Positions 55,734 to 63,708 of a stretch of DNA of 64,000 nucleotides are shown piece after piece. The notes beneath the pieces are model-generated. The model did no database searches. It had not been told where the DNA came from and worked only from the letters and a program-made list of their open reading frames with translations. Made by a program: the position numbers and the translations under genes. Source of the stretch: Streptomyces buecherae. GTDB taxonomy: Bacteria; Actinomycetota; Actinomycetes; Streptomycetales; Streptomycetaceae. Within the stretch, counting starts at the first letter, position 1. Each line of letters opens with the position of its first letter. The stretch spans positions 6,426,501 through 6,490,500 of the forward strand of contig NZ_CP060404.1 of assembly GCF_014295035.1 (NCBI RefSeq), in the 5' to 3' direction.

Positions 55734-56324
55734 GTGGAGCACGGGGAGACCGCCCTGTCCACCCGCACGCCACGGGCGCTCGGGCCGGCGGCGGCCGGGA
55801 CGGTAGGTGCCCGCGTCGGGCACTCAGGGAATCTGGGGGAGACATGCGGTACGGGGGATGTGCGGGACACGGGAGTGATCAGGGGAGCAGGGGGTGCGGG
55901 GGCTGTGGGGGAAACGGGGCCGTGTGGCGGGTGTGGGGTGAGCGCGAGCGGTGCCGCCTGGGCGAGCGAGCGGGCCGACGGCGAGCGGCTGGCACGGTCG
56001 TACGACGTACGCGGCTGCACGGTGGTGGAGCTGTCGGGGGATGTGGATCTCGCCACCGCCGGGGAGATCCGGGTCGTCCTTGACGAGGCGACGGCGCCGA
56101 ACGGGACCCCGCACGTCGTCGTCGACCTGCGGCGTACGACGTTCTTCGACTGCACGGGGCTGGCCCTGCTGGTGCGCGCCGAGGAGCGCATGACGCAGCG
56201 CGCGGGGCGGCTCGGCCTGGTCTGCGCGCACGCCGTCACCCTGCGGCTGATGGAGATCGCCAACCTGACGGGGCTGCTGCGGCCCGTGCCGACGTTGGAG
56301 CAGGCCCTGGAGCGGGCAGCGTGA
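55734..56324 (+). CDS. STAS-domain anti-sigma-factor antagonist
   Basis: A protein of about 196 residues with a Gly/Thr-rich N-terminal extension (about 90 residues) and a C-terminal STAS domain: CTVVELSGDVDLATAGEI, VVVDLRRTTFFDCTGLALL and the final LMEIANLTGLLRPVPTLEQA. The expected phosphorylatable position of SpoIIAA-type proteins (DSSG) reads DCTGL, so Thr could be the acceptor. The GTG at 55734 follows GAAGGA. Other starts further upstream (ATG 55701) are possible. Its last 89 bp overlap the convergent LysR gene. Confidence 0.82.
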   Translation: MEHGETALSTRTPRALGPAAAGTVGARVGHSGNLGETCGTGDVRDTGVIRGAGGAGAVGETGPCGGCGVSASGAAWASERADGERLARSYDVRGCTVVELSGDVDLATAGEIRVVLDEATAPNGTPHVVVDLRRTTFFDCTGLALLVRAEERMTQRAGRLGLVCAHAVTLRLMEIANLTGLLRPVPTLEQALERAA

Positions 56325-57345
56325 CCGGTATCGGCGCCAGGCACGAGGCGGCGGCCGAGGACGGGCGCGCGCCGGGCGCGGCCTCGTCGGAGCGCAACAA
56401 CGGGCTGTTGTGACGCAGCAGCCACAGCCGGTACGCCGCGTTCGCCCAGGCCAGCTCCAGGTAGGACGCCTTGAGGTCGGCGTAGAGGGCGTCCGCGTCG
56501 GGGGCGCAGGTGGTGTGCGGCCGGGAGACCATGAACAGCCGTACGGTCAGCGGGTCGTCCCGGAGCGGGCGGATCACGATGCCCTCGCGGGCGCTCGTGG
56601 TGGGCTGGCAGGGGGTGACGGCCTCGCCGGAGGCGACGAGTTCGGCGGCCGTGGTGTTGTCGCGTACGTGCACCAGGCGGGGGTTGAGGCCGGCGTCGGT
56701 GAAGGCGCGGCGCAGCGCGGCGCACTCGTCCTCCACGGTCAGGTCGACCACCCAGCGGTCGTCGGCCAGGTCTGCGAGCCGGACCACGGGGCGTTCGGCC
56801 GCCGGGTGGCTCGCGGAGAGGGCGATGAACTGCGGCTCCCGGGCGACCAGGACGCGCCGCTCGACGCCGCTGGGCACGGGCAGCGGGAAGCCCGTGAACT
56901 CGTGCACGAACGCCACGTCGAGCTGCTGGGTGGCCACCATCTGGAGCAGCATCGTGGCGGAGACGTCGACGTGGATCGTGGTGTCCGTGTCGGGCAGCCG
57001 GGTGTGCAGCCTGCGCAGCCAGCCGGCCACGGCGCGGTTGCCGGTGCTGCCGATGCGCAGGTGCGCCTCGCTGATGTTGGCGGCGGCGTCCTTGGCGGCG
57101 CTGACCAGGGCGCTCATGTCGGCCACGATCGGCCGGGCCCGGGCCAGGATGGACCGCCCGAGTGGCGTGGGTTGGCTGCCTGACTGTTCGCGGGTGAACA
57201 GCAGGCCGCCGATCGCCTTCTCGATGCGCCTGAGCTGTGTGGTGAGGGACGGTTGCGTCATGCCCAGTTGCAGCGCGGCCTTGCGCACGCTGCCCGCGTC
57301 GGCAATAGCACAGAGCGCACGAAGGTGTCTCACGTCGAGCTCCAC
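56236..57345 (-). CDS. snpR: LysR-family regulator of snapalysin (SnpR-like)
   Basis: A 369-residue LysR regulator divergent from the snapalysin gene, the arrangement of SnpR, which activates snpA in Streptomyces. The helix-turn-helix is at residues 3-60 (DVRHLRALCAIADAGSVRKA, LGMTQPSLTTQLRRIE). The protein is about 60 residues longer than usual. The Ala/Pro-rich C-terminal extension (PGPAPTSARAAAAPSG) runs 89 bp into the convergent STAS gene. The GTG at 57345 lacks a clear ribosome site, so a leaderless transcript is possible. Confidence 0.85.
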   Translation of the reverse strand: MELDVRHLRALCAIADAGSVRKAALQLGMTQPSLTTQLRRIEKAIGGLLFTREQSGSQPTPLGRSILARARPIVADMSALVSAAKDAAANISEAHLRIGSTGNRAVAGWLRRLHTRLPDTDTTIHVDVSATMLLQMVATQQLDVAFVHEFTGFPLPVPSGVERRVLVAREPQFIALSASHPAAERPVVRLADLADDRWVVDLTVEDECAALRRAFTDAGLNPRLVHVRDNTTAAELVASGEAVTPCQPTTSAREGIVIRPLRDDPLTVRLFMVSRPHTTCAPDADALYADLKASYLELAWANAAYRLWLLRHNSPLLRSDEAAPGARPSSAAASCLAPIPVTLPAPGPAPTSARAAAAPSGWRSPSAAG

Positions 57346-57513
57346 GGCCGGAGCATAACGGCGCACGCGGGGCGCACACCAGACACACCATCCGATCGTC
57401 CGCTTCGACGTCCGGACAACGGCGCGTCGCTTCGCGTTGCCCTTCCGGCCCCACGGCGGCGGCACCTTGCCCTAGTGTGAGTGGATTTGTGCTGTTCCCG
57501 GCTTCCTGGCCCC

Positions 57514-57528
57514 ATAGCGCCGTGCTAT
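57514..57528. promoter_or_regulatory. candidate LysR box between snpR and snpA
   Basis: ATAGC-N5-GCTAT is an inverted repeat with the T-N11-A spacing of LysR boxes, midway in the divergent spacer and about 125 bp upstream of snpA. It is the best candidate for the activator site. Confidence 0.5.
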
Positions 57529-57653
57529 CGCCACTTGGCATCATCCGCGCCGCGCGATGTCTCCCTGACACTCGGCGGGACACGTTCCGGACGGCCCGAC
57601 CGCTACCCCACGGCGGTCGCTGGGGCCCCCGGACGCACGAAGGAGTCCCCCAC

Positions 57654-58319
57654 ATGAAGCACTCCAGGATATTGGTGTCGGTTTCGCTGGGCCTCGGCCT
57701 GGCCACCATGAGCGCGCTGCCCGCCTCGGCCGCCACCAGCACGGACGCCGTGCAGCGCTCGACGCCGGCCAGCATCGCCGCGTACGAGGCGTCCGGTGAG
57801 AACGCCGCGGCCACCAAGGCGTTCTTCACGGCCGTCATCGAGTCGGCCAAGGCCAAGCAGGCCAGGACCGGCGAGCGGGCCGTCACCGTCACCTACGACG
57901 CCAGCCAGGCGCCCACCTTCGCCTCGCAGATCGCGCGGAGCACGCAGATCTGGAACTCGCACGTGTCCAACGTGAAGCTCCAGGAGGGCTCCGGCGGCGA
58001 CTTCGAGTACCGCGAGGGCAACGACCCGCGCGGCTCGTACGCCAGCACCGACGGGCACGGCAGGGGCTACATCTTCCTGGACTACCAGCAGAACCAGGAG
58101 TACGACTCGACCCGGGTCACCGCGCACGAGACCGGCCACGTCCTCGGCCTGCCGGACAACTACTCGGGCCCGTGCAGTGAGCTGATGTCGGGCGGCGGCC
58201 CCGGCCCGTCCTGCACCAACCCGAACCCGAACGCGCAGGAGTCGGCCCGCGTCGACCAGCTCTGGGCGGGCGGGATCACCAGCCTGAGCGCCTTCGACAA
58301 GGGCGCGTTCCTCAAGTGA
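57654..58319 (+). CDS. snpA: snapalysin, secreted small neutral metalloprotease (M7)
   Basis: A 221-residue preproprotease. The signal peptide ends near residue 26 (ALPASA-ATST), a short propeptide follows, and the mature enzyme starts near residue 76 with AVTVTYDAS. The zinc motif HETGHVLGLPD covers residues 158-168 (two His plus Asp as third ligand), followed by CSELMSGGGPGPSC with a probable disulfide. The ATG has AAGGAG. This is the smallest known class of bacterial metalloproteases. It is regulated by the divergent LysR gene. Confidence 0.95.
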   Translation: MKHSRILVSVSLGLGLATMSALPASAATSTDAVQRSTPASIAAYEASGENAAATKAFFTAVIESAKAKQARTGERAVTVTYDASQAPTFASQIARSTQIWNSHVSNVKLQEGSGGDFEYREGNDPRGSYASTDGHGRGYIFLDYQQNQEYDSTRVTAHETGHVLGLPDNYSGPCSELMSGGGPGPSCTNPNPNAQESARVDQLWAGGITSLSAFDKGAFLK

Positions 58320-58453
58320 CGCCTCCCGCCGCGGCCTGACCCCGCCAGGGCCTGACCCCGCCGCGGCCCGTCGAGCGGGCCGGCGCGCGACCGCACACCC
58401 CCCACGGCAGCCGCGTTCCGCGCCGGCGCCCGCCCGTGGCCGCGACAGCACGA

Positions 58454-58498
58454 CGGACCGGCCGTCCCCGCACGACCCGTGCGGGGACGGCCGGTCCG
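58454..58498. terminator. terminator between snpA and secreted-protein gene
   Basis: A perfect 21-bp stem (58454-58474 with 58478-58498, starting CGGACCGGCCGTCCCC), between the convergent snpA and secreted-protein genes. Confidence 0.85.
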
Positions 58499-58568
58499 CT
58501 GCCGTACGGAGCGGGAGCCCGGCCCGTGAGGTCGGGCCGTGACCAGTCGTGTCGAGCCGGGCCGGGGA

Positions 58569-59285
58569 TCAGTAGAGCTTGTTGACCGCGGTCGTCGTGG
58601 TCTTCTTGAAGTCGGGCACCTGCGCGTGCTGGAAGTTGCCCATCTGGCCCCACTTCACGACCGTGACCGTCCGGCCGTCCCGGCCCACCGAGAACATGTT
58701 GATGTCGGACGAGCCCCAGGCGTGGGCCGTGTGGATGCCGTAGACGTTGGCGCCCTCCTCGACGTTGATCGAGCCGAAGTCCCGGAACTCCGCCGTCATG
58801 TCGGGGTCCTCCTGCTCGACCTTGTCCGCGCAGGCGCGGATGGTCTTGTTCCACAGGGCCGCCAACGACTTGGCGCTCGTCTCGTCCCGCTCGACGACGG
58901 TCACCTGGACCGCGCCGGTGTCGTACTCGGTCCAGAAGTCGCGGTGTACGGAGGTGGCGCCCGGCAGCGCGGGGCCGACGCAGAACGGCAGCGGGTCCGG
59001 CGTGCCGGCGGTGACGGGGCTGGCGTACCAGGCGGAGGAGGCGTGCGGGGGCAGCTCGTTGGGCGCCAGGAACGCGGGCTCGGCCGCCTGGGTCGCCCGC
59101 GGGGCCGCGGTCGCCGTCGGAGCGAGGACGGCGGTGGTCGCCGCGGTGGCCAGGACGGCCAGGCCGATGGCGCCGGCCCGGCCGAGCTGGGCCCGGACGC
59201 CGGCACGGGTGGTGCTGACGGTGCTGGCAGTGGTGGCAGTGGTGCCGGTGCTGGCGCTGTTGTCGTGGTGCGAGTGCGTGTTCAT
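58569..59285 (-). CDS. secreted protein, PknH-sensor-like
   Basis: A 238-residue exported protein. A His/Ser/Thr-rich N-region precedes a signal segment, AGAIGLAVLATAATTAVLA, with a likely cleavage after TATAA. The mature part has three cysteines-containing or near-containing strands (FCVGPALPG, IRACADKVEQ) and a VTVVKWGQMGNFQHA block that recall the extracellular PknH-type sensor fold of actinobacteria. It is divergent from a TetR gene and probably its target. No enzymatic motif. Confidence 0.65.
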   Translation of the reverse strand: MNTHSHHDNSASTGTTATTASTVSTTRAGVRAQLGRAGAIGLAVLATAATTAVLAPTATAAPRATQAAEPAFLAPNELPPHASSAWYASPVTAGTPDPLPFCVGPALPGATSVHRDFWTEYDTGAVQVTVVERDETSAKSLAALWNKTIRACADKVEQEDPDMTAEFRDFGSINVEEGANVYGIHTAHAWGSSDINMFSVGRDGRTVTVVKWGQMGNFQHAQVPDFKKTTTTAVNKLY

Positions 59286-59343
59286 GGGGCAACTTCGCCA
59301 CGGCCGCGCCCGGGCCGGCAAGGCCATGGCGCCCATGCGGGAC

Positions 59344-59399
59344 GCTGGAACGCCGAAACCCCCGCTCACCTGCGCATATGCCAGGTGGCTGGAACGCCG
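59344..59399. promoter_or_regulatory. candidate TetR operator region
   Basis: A perfect inverted repeat CACCTG-N9-CAGGTG (59367-59387), with GCATATGC inside, is flanked by two identical 12-bp copies of GCTGGAACGCCG (59344-59355, 59388-59399). It lies in the spacer between the secreted-protein and TetR genes. A TAGGAT -10-like hexamer (59428-59433) close to the TetR GTG hints at a leaderless TetR mRNA. Confidence 0.5.
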
Positions 59400-59441
59400 G
59401 CGCGGAACGCGGGAACGGCGCTGGCACTAGGATCGGGCAGC

Positions 59442-60119
59442 GTGTCGACCCCATCGCCCCCACGGCGCCGGAAGCCGCGCGCCGACGCCGAGCGCAACCG
59501 GGCCCGTGTCCTGGCCGCCGCCCGCGCGCTGTTCACGGCCCGCGGCCAGGACGTGCAGATGCCCGAGGTGGCCCGGGCCGCGGGGGTCGGCATCGGCACC
59601 GTCTACCGTCACTTCCCGAGCCGGGCCGCGCTCATCGAGGCGGCGGGCGAGGCGCGCCACGACGACATCGTCGAGTTCGGCCGCACGGTGTGCGTGCCGT
59701 GCCCGGACGCCGCCGACGGGCTCGCCCGCTACATCGGCTACATCGGCGAGGTGCTGGCCAGCGACCGCGGGCTGACCGCGTCGATCGAGGCGACCCTCGG
59801 ATCGGCCAGGCCCGAGGGCGCGGCGGCGGAGCGGACCGAGGCCATAGCGGCCGAACTCATCGCCCGTGCCAGGACGCAGGGGACGATCCGGCCCGACGTG
59901 GAGGTCGCGGACCTCAGCATGATCGTGTGCGGGCTCGCGGCGATCATCCGCAACGGGACCGGGGACTGGCGCCGCTACCTGGACATCAGCCTGGCCGGCC
60001 TGCGCGACGTGTCCGCGGGCCCACTCGACGCGGCCCCCGGCGCCGCCGCCGTGCCCCGGCCGAGCGGCGGGCCGCGCGACGGCGCGACCTCCGGCGAGCA
60101 CCACCAGGCGGCGACCTGA
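59442..60119 (+). CDS. TetR-family regulator
   Basis: A 225-residue TetR regulator with a basic N-terminal arm (PRRRKPRADAERNRARVL) and a helix-turn-helix at about residues 20-65 (PEVARAAGVGIGTVYRHFP). The C-terminal domain is of the SbtR-like type (ATLGSARPEGAAAERTEAI), followed by a Pro/Gly tail. The GTG at 59442 lies 8 bp after a TAGGAT hexamer, so leaderless translation is possible. It is divergent from the secreted-protein gene. Confidence 0.88.
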   Translation: MSTPSPPRRRKPRADAERNRARVLAAARALFTARGQDVQMPEVARAAGVGIGTVYRHFPSRAALIEAAGEARHDDIVEFGRTVCVPCPDAADGLARYIGYIGEVLASDRGLTASIEATLGSARPEGAAAERTEAIAAELIARARTQGTIRPDVEVADLSMIVCGLAAIIRNGTGDWRRYLDISLAGLRDVSAGPLDAAPGAAAVPRPSGGPRDGATSGEHHQAAT

Positions 60120-60250
60120 CGGCCCGCCGGACCAGCACCGCGACCGGGCCGCCACCGAACGCGCCGCCGGGCGCCGCCCCGGGGCCCCGACGGGCGCCCG
60201 CTACCCCGAGATCGGAGCAGCCGACCGAATCCCGACAGGCGCGACACGAC

Positions 60251-60295
60251 CGACCCCACCCGCACCGACCCCGCCCGCACCGACCCCACCCGCAC
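60251..60295. repeat. 15-bp tandem repeat, three copies
   Basis: Three direct copies of CGACCCCACCCGCAC (one mismatch in the middle copy) in the spacer between the convergent TetR and asd genes. This looks like simple low-complexity expansion. Confidence 0.7.
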
Positions 60296-60330
60296 CGGAT
60301 CCGCCCGGCGCGCCGGGCGGGCACACGGCG

Positions 60331-60365
60331 GGAGCCCGGCCCGCGGACTCGCGGGGCCGGGCTCC
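60331..60365. terminator. terminator downstream of asd
   Basis: A 12-bp stem, GGAGCCCGGCCC with its complement at 60354-60365, 45 bp after the asd stop. It probably also serves the convergent TetR gene. Confidence 0.7.
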
Positions 60366-60409
60366 TGTCGTACGGCGTGGGCGGCGTGCGTGCGGCGTGG
60401 CCGCGGGCG

Positions 60410-61441
60410 TTACGCGGACTCGGCCGCCACCAGCTCCGCGAGCTGCACGGCGTTGAGCGCCGCGCCCTTGCGCAGGTTGTCGCTGGCGCAGAAGAAGGCC
60501 AGGCCACGGCCGTCGGGAACGGTCTCGTCCGACCGGATGCGGCCGACGAACGTCGGGTCCTGACCGGCGGCCTGGAGCGGCGTGGGGATGTCGGAGAGCG
60601 TCACGCCCGGCGCGTCGGCGAACAGCTCGGCGGCCCGCTCGGGGCTGATCGGCGCCGCGAAGCGCGCGTTGACCTGGAGCGAGTGGCCGGTGAAGACGGG
60701 CACCCGGACGCAGGTTCCGGAGACGAGCAGCTCCGGGATGCCCAGGATCTTGCGGCTCTCATTGCGCAGCTTGCGCTCCTCGTCCGTCTCACCCGAGCCG
60801 TCGTCGAGCAGCGACCCGGCCATCGGCAGCACGTTGTACGCGATGGGCCGGGCGTACTTGCGCGGCTCGGGCAGGGCCACGGCCGAGCCGCCGTGGGTGA
60901 GCCGCGCCGCCGTCCCGGCGGTCTTCTGGATCTGCTCCTCCAGTTCGGCCACGCCCTCCAGGCCGCTTCCGGACACCGCCTGGTAGGAGGCGATGACCAG
61001 GCTCTCCAGACCGGCCTCGGCGTGCAGCGGGCGCAGCACGGGCATGGCCGCCATGGTGGTGCAGTTGGGGTTGGCGATGATGCCCTTCGGGCGCTTCGCG
61101 ACGGCGTCCGGGTTCACCTCGGAGACCACCAGCGGGACCTCGGGGTCCATCCGCCAGGCCGACGAGTTGTCGATCACCACGGGTCCGGCGGCGGCCACCT
61201 TGGGGGCCAGCGCCCTGGAGGTGGCGCCGCCCGCCGAGAACAGCACGATGTCCAGGCCGGAGTAGTCGGCCGTGGCCGCGTCCTCCACGGTGATCTCGGT
61301 GTCCTGCCACGGCAGGGTGCGCCCCGCCGAGCGCGCCGAGGCGAACAGCCGCAACTGCTCCACCGGGAAGCCACGCTCGGCGAGTATGCCGAGCATCACC
61401 CCGCCGACCTGGCCGGTGGCACCGACGATTCCGATTCTCAT
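60410..61441 (-). CDS. asd: aspartate-semialdehyde dehydrogenase
   Basis: A 343-residue NADP-dependent enzyme that converts aspartyl phosphate to aspartate semialdehyde, the branch point to Lys, Met, Thr and diaminopimelate. The P-loop-like GIVGATGQVGGV starts the chain, catalytic Cys127 is in ANPNCTTM, and the catalytic His is in FTGHSLQVN. The ATG has GGAGGAGCAGGA. It is not linked here to aspartokinase (ask), so it may be the second asd copy many streptomycetes carry. Confidence 0.95.
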   Translation of the reverse strand: MRIGIVGATGQVGGVMLGILAERGFPVEQLRLFASARSAGRTLPWQDTEITVEDAATADYSGLDIVLFSAGGATSRALAPKVAAAGPVVIDNSSAWRMDPEVPLVVSEVNPDAVAKRPKGIIANPNCTTMAAMPVLRPLHAEAGLESLVIASYQAVSGSGLEGVAELEEQIQKTAGTAARLTHGGSAVALPEPRKYARPIAYNVLPMAGSLLDDGSGETDEERKLRNESRKILGIPELLVSGTCVRVPVFTGHSLQVNARFAAPISPERAAELFADAPGVTLSDIPTPLQAAGQDPTFVGRIRSDETVPDGRGLAFFCASDNLRKGAALNAVQLAELVAAESA

Positions 61442-61703
61442 CCTGCTCCTCCACTCACCCGCGCCCGCCGGGACCGGCGGACGCACCGCCACCCCCGGTC
61501 GTGCTCCGTCATCACGTCGTCACCCCGTCCGCACGCGCCCTCGCCCCGTGGGCGACCCGCCGCCGACCCGCTGGCCGGGCGCGTACGACCGTGTGCAGTA
61601 TCTCCCGCACCTTCCCGTCCGCCGCCCCGGTGTAAGCCCGATCCGCGGGTGAAGCGGGTCACGCGGACCGGCGGGTTCCGATCGCGGGTGTGATCTCGGA
61701 CCG

Positions 61704-61797
61704 AGGCGACGCGGCCGGTGGCGGCGCTACGGACGGGGGTGGCCGGGGTCCCGCCCAGGCGACGCGGCAGGCGGCGGCGCTACGGACGAGGGTGGCC
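61704..61797. repeat. 53-bp imperfect tandem duplication
   Basis: The stretch starting AGGCGACGCGGC at 61704 recurs at 61757 with a few changes, in the spacer before the alpha/beta hydrolase gene. It appears non-coding. Confidence 0.6.
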
Positions 61798-61893
61798 GAT
61801 CCGGCCAGCCACCTTGCCCGGGCGCCGCGTTGCGGCCACGGTGATGCCCTGTGGGTGTGCCAGGCACCCGCGTCCACCCGTACCGGAGGCGCC

Positions 61894-62676
61894 GTGGCAT
61901 CCCTCGCTCCCTTCGTACCACCGCACGAGGTCATCGGAGAGGGCCCGCACCGGGTCGTGGCCATCCACGGCTGGTTCTCGGACCGCTCCGCCTACACCGC
62001 GCTGCTCCCGCACCTCGACCGCCGGGCGTTCAGCTACGCCCTGCCGGACCTGCGCGGATACGGCAGGGCGCGCGGGGTGCCCGGCGAGTACACCACCAGC
62101 GAGGCGGGCCGCGACCTGCTGGCGCTCGCCGACCACCTGGGGTGGGAGCGCTTCTCCGTCCTTGGCCACTCCATGGGCGGCGCGGTGGCCCAGCGGCTGC
62201 TGGCGGCGGCCCCGCACCGGGTGCGCCGGCTGGTGGGCGTCTCGCCGGTGCCCGCGAGCGGGGTGCCGATGGCGGGCGAGCAGTGGGAGCTGTTCGCCTC
62301 GGCCGCGGACCGCCCCGACAACCGGCGCGCGATCATCGACCTGACGACGGGCAACCGGCACCCCGACGCCTGGCTCGACCTCATGGTCCGGCACTCGGTC
62401 GAGCACATCGACCCCGTGGCGTTCCGGGCCTGGCTGGACTCCTGGGCCCTTGAGGACTTCCACGAGCAGATCGAGGGCCTGTCGCTGCCGGTGCGGGTGG
62501 TGGTCGGCGGGCACGATCCGGCGCTGTCGGCGCGGGTCATGCGCGAGACCTGGCTGCGCTGGTACCCGGCCGCGGAGTTGGTGGAACTGCCGGCCGCGGG
62601 GCACTACGCGGCCGACGAGACTCCCCTCGAACTCGCCCGCGTGGTCGAGGACTTCCTCACCCCGGACGCGGGCTGA
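61894..62676 (+). CDS. alpha/beta-fold hydrolase
   Basis: A 260-residue alpha/beta hydrolase. The oxyanion motif is AIHGWFSD, the nucleophile Ser is in GHSMGGAVAQ, the Asp is probably in VVGGHDPALS and the His in AAGHYAADE. No signal peptide is seen, so it is cytoplasmic. The GTG at 61894 has GGAGGC 6 bp upstream, preferred over earlier in-frame starts. Substrate unknown. Confidence 0.88.
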   Translation: MASLAPFVPPHEVIGEGPHRVVAIHGWFSDRSAYTALLPHLDRRAFSYALPDLRGYGRARGVPGEYTTSEAGRDLLALADHLGWERFSVLGHSMGGAVAQRLLAAAPHRVRRLVGVSPVPASGVPMAGEQWELFASAADRPDNRRAIIDLTTGNRHPDAWLDLMVRHSVEHIDPVAFRAWLDSWALEDFHEQIEGLSLPVRVVVGGHDPALSARVMRETWLRWYPAAELVELPAAGHYAADETPLELARVVEDFLTPDAG

Positions 62677-62749
62677 GCACGCGGGGCCCGCATCGGGCCC
62701 CGCCGCCGCCCCGCCCTCGCGCGGCCGGCAACCGCCGCCAGTCCCCAGC

Positions 62750-62796
62750 GGTTACGGCTGTGGCTGTGGCTGTGGCTGTGGCTGTGGTTACGGCTG
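62750..62796. repeat. GGCTGT hexamer microsatellite at a stop codon
   Basis: Five perfect GGCTGT units (62756-62785) are flanked by two copies of GGTTACGGCTG. On the minus strand this duplicates the lytic-transglycosylase stop codon and continues its Pro-Gln codon pattern downstream of the stop, which points to replication slippage at the gene's end. Confidence 0.75.
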
Positions 62797-63483
62797 CGGC
62801 TCGACGGCGCCGGTCGCGTCGATCGGGCTCGCGTCGGTGGGGCTCGTGTCCGTGGGGCGCGCCGCCGTGGGCGTCGGGTCCTCGCCCTCGGGGCGCGTGG
62901 CCCCGGCGCTTTCCCGCAGCTTCTCGCGCCGCTCCCGCTCCGTCTGCTCGTAGTCGGGCAGCAACCGCTTGGTGATGCGGTCGACGTAGCCCCGGGTCTC
63001 GTTGAACGCGGGGATGCCCCGCGCCCGCAGAACCGCGCCCGGGCCCGCGTTGTAGGCGGCGAGCGCCAACTCGGTGCGGTCGCCGGGCACGTCCTTGACC
63101 GAGTCGTACAGGTGGCACAGGTAGCGGGCCTGCGAGGGGATGGCGTCCCTGGGGTTCCAGACGTCGGCCTGGCCGTCGCCGTCCCCGTCGCGGCCCCACT
63201 CGGTCCAGGTGACCGGCGCGAACTGGGCGATTCCGTCGGCCTTGCCCGAGCTGGCCCGCGGGTCCCAGCCGCTCTCCGCGTCGATCTGCGCGGCGAGCAG
63301 CGGCACGCTCAGCGGCGCGCAGGTGCGGGCGGCGGCCTCCAGGGTGGCGCGGTGTTCGTCCGGAACCGTGGGCAGCGGGTCGGGTCCGTCCGTCACCAGC
63401 TCGCGTACGGCGAAGACCCCGGCGCCCAGCAGCGCCGCGCTGACCACGATCCCCAGACCGGAGCGAGCACGACGGGTCACCAT
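62788..63483 (-). CDS. lytic transglycosylase (SLT domain), membrane-anchored
   Basis: A 231-residue protein with an N-terminal membrane or signal segment (IVVSAALLGAGVFAV, residues 12-26) and an SLT domain. The catalytic Glu70 is in QIDAESGWDP, followed by GIAQFAPVTW and the AYNAGPGAVL motif. An acidic/Thr/Pro tail ends in EPQP. It cleaves peptidoglycan with 1,6-anhydro product formation, by family. No good ribosome site precedes the ATG. Confidence 0.85.
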   Translation of the reverse strand: MVTRRARSGLGIVVSAALLGAGVFAVRELVTDGPDPLPTVPDEHRATLEAAARTCAPLSVPLLAAQIDAESGWDPRASSGKADGIAQFAPVTWTEWGRDGDGDGQADVWNPRDAIPSQARYLCHLYDSVKDVPGDRTELALAAYNAGPGAVLRARGIPAFNETRGYVDRITKRLLPDYEQTERERREKLRESAGATRPEGEDPTPTAARPTDTSPTDASPIDATGAVEPQP

Positions 63484-63637
63484 ACGGAAGCGGAAGGTGG
63501 GGAGAAGAGCATGGGAGGGACGATAACCGGATTTACCCAGGCGCCCGTAATCGGACGGTGACGTGCGGCGGTTGATCCGTATTCGCGTTCTCACCTCGTG
63601 CGGAGGTGCCCCACCGTGGCCGTGCCGCCGGACGACG

Positions 63638-63671
63638 TACGGGCCCGCGCGAGTGCTCGCGCGGGCCCGTA
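63638..63671 (-). terminator. terminator downstream of edge DedA gene
   Basis: A perfect 16-bp stem (TACGGGCCCGCGCGAG and its complement) with a tight TG loop, about 40 bp after the DedA stop. Confidence 0.75.
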
Positions 63672-63708
63672 GCGGAAGCGGTACGGCGGCAGTTGGCCGC
63701 TGTAACGG

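Noticed and set aside
60410..61441. Functional link between asd here and the aspartokinase-like subunit at 4037
   Set aside because: They are 56 kb apart with unrelated genes between, so no shared regulation can be argued from this sequence, though both act in the aspartate pathway.
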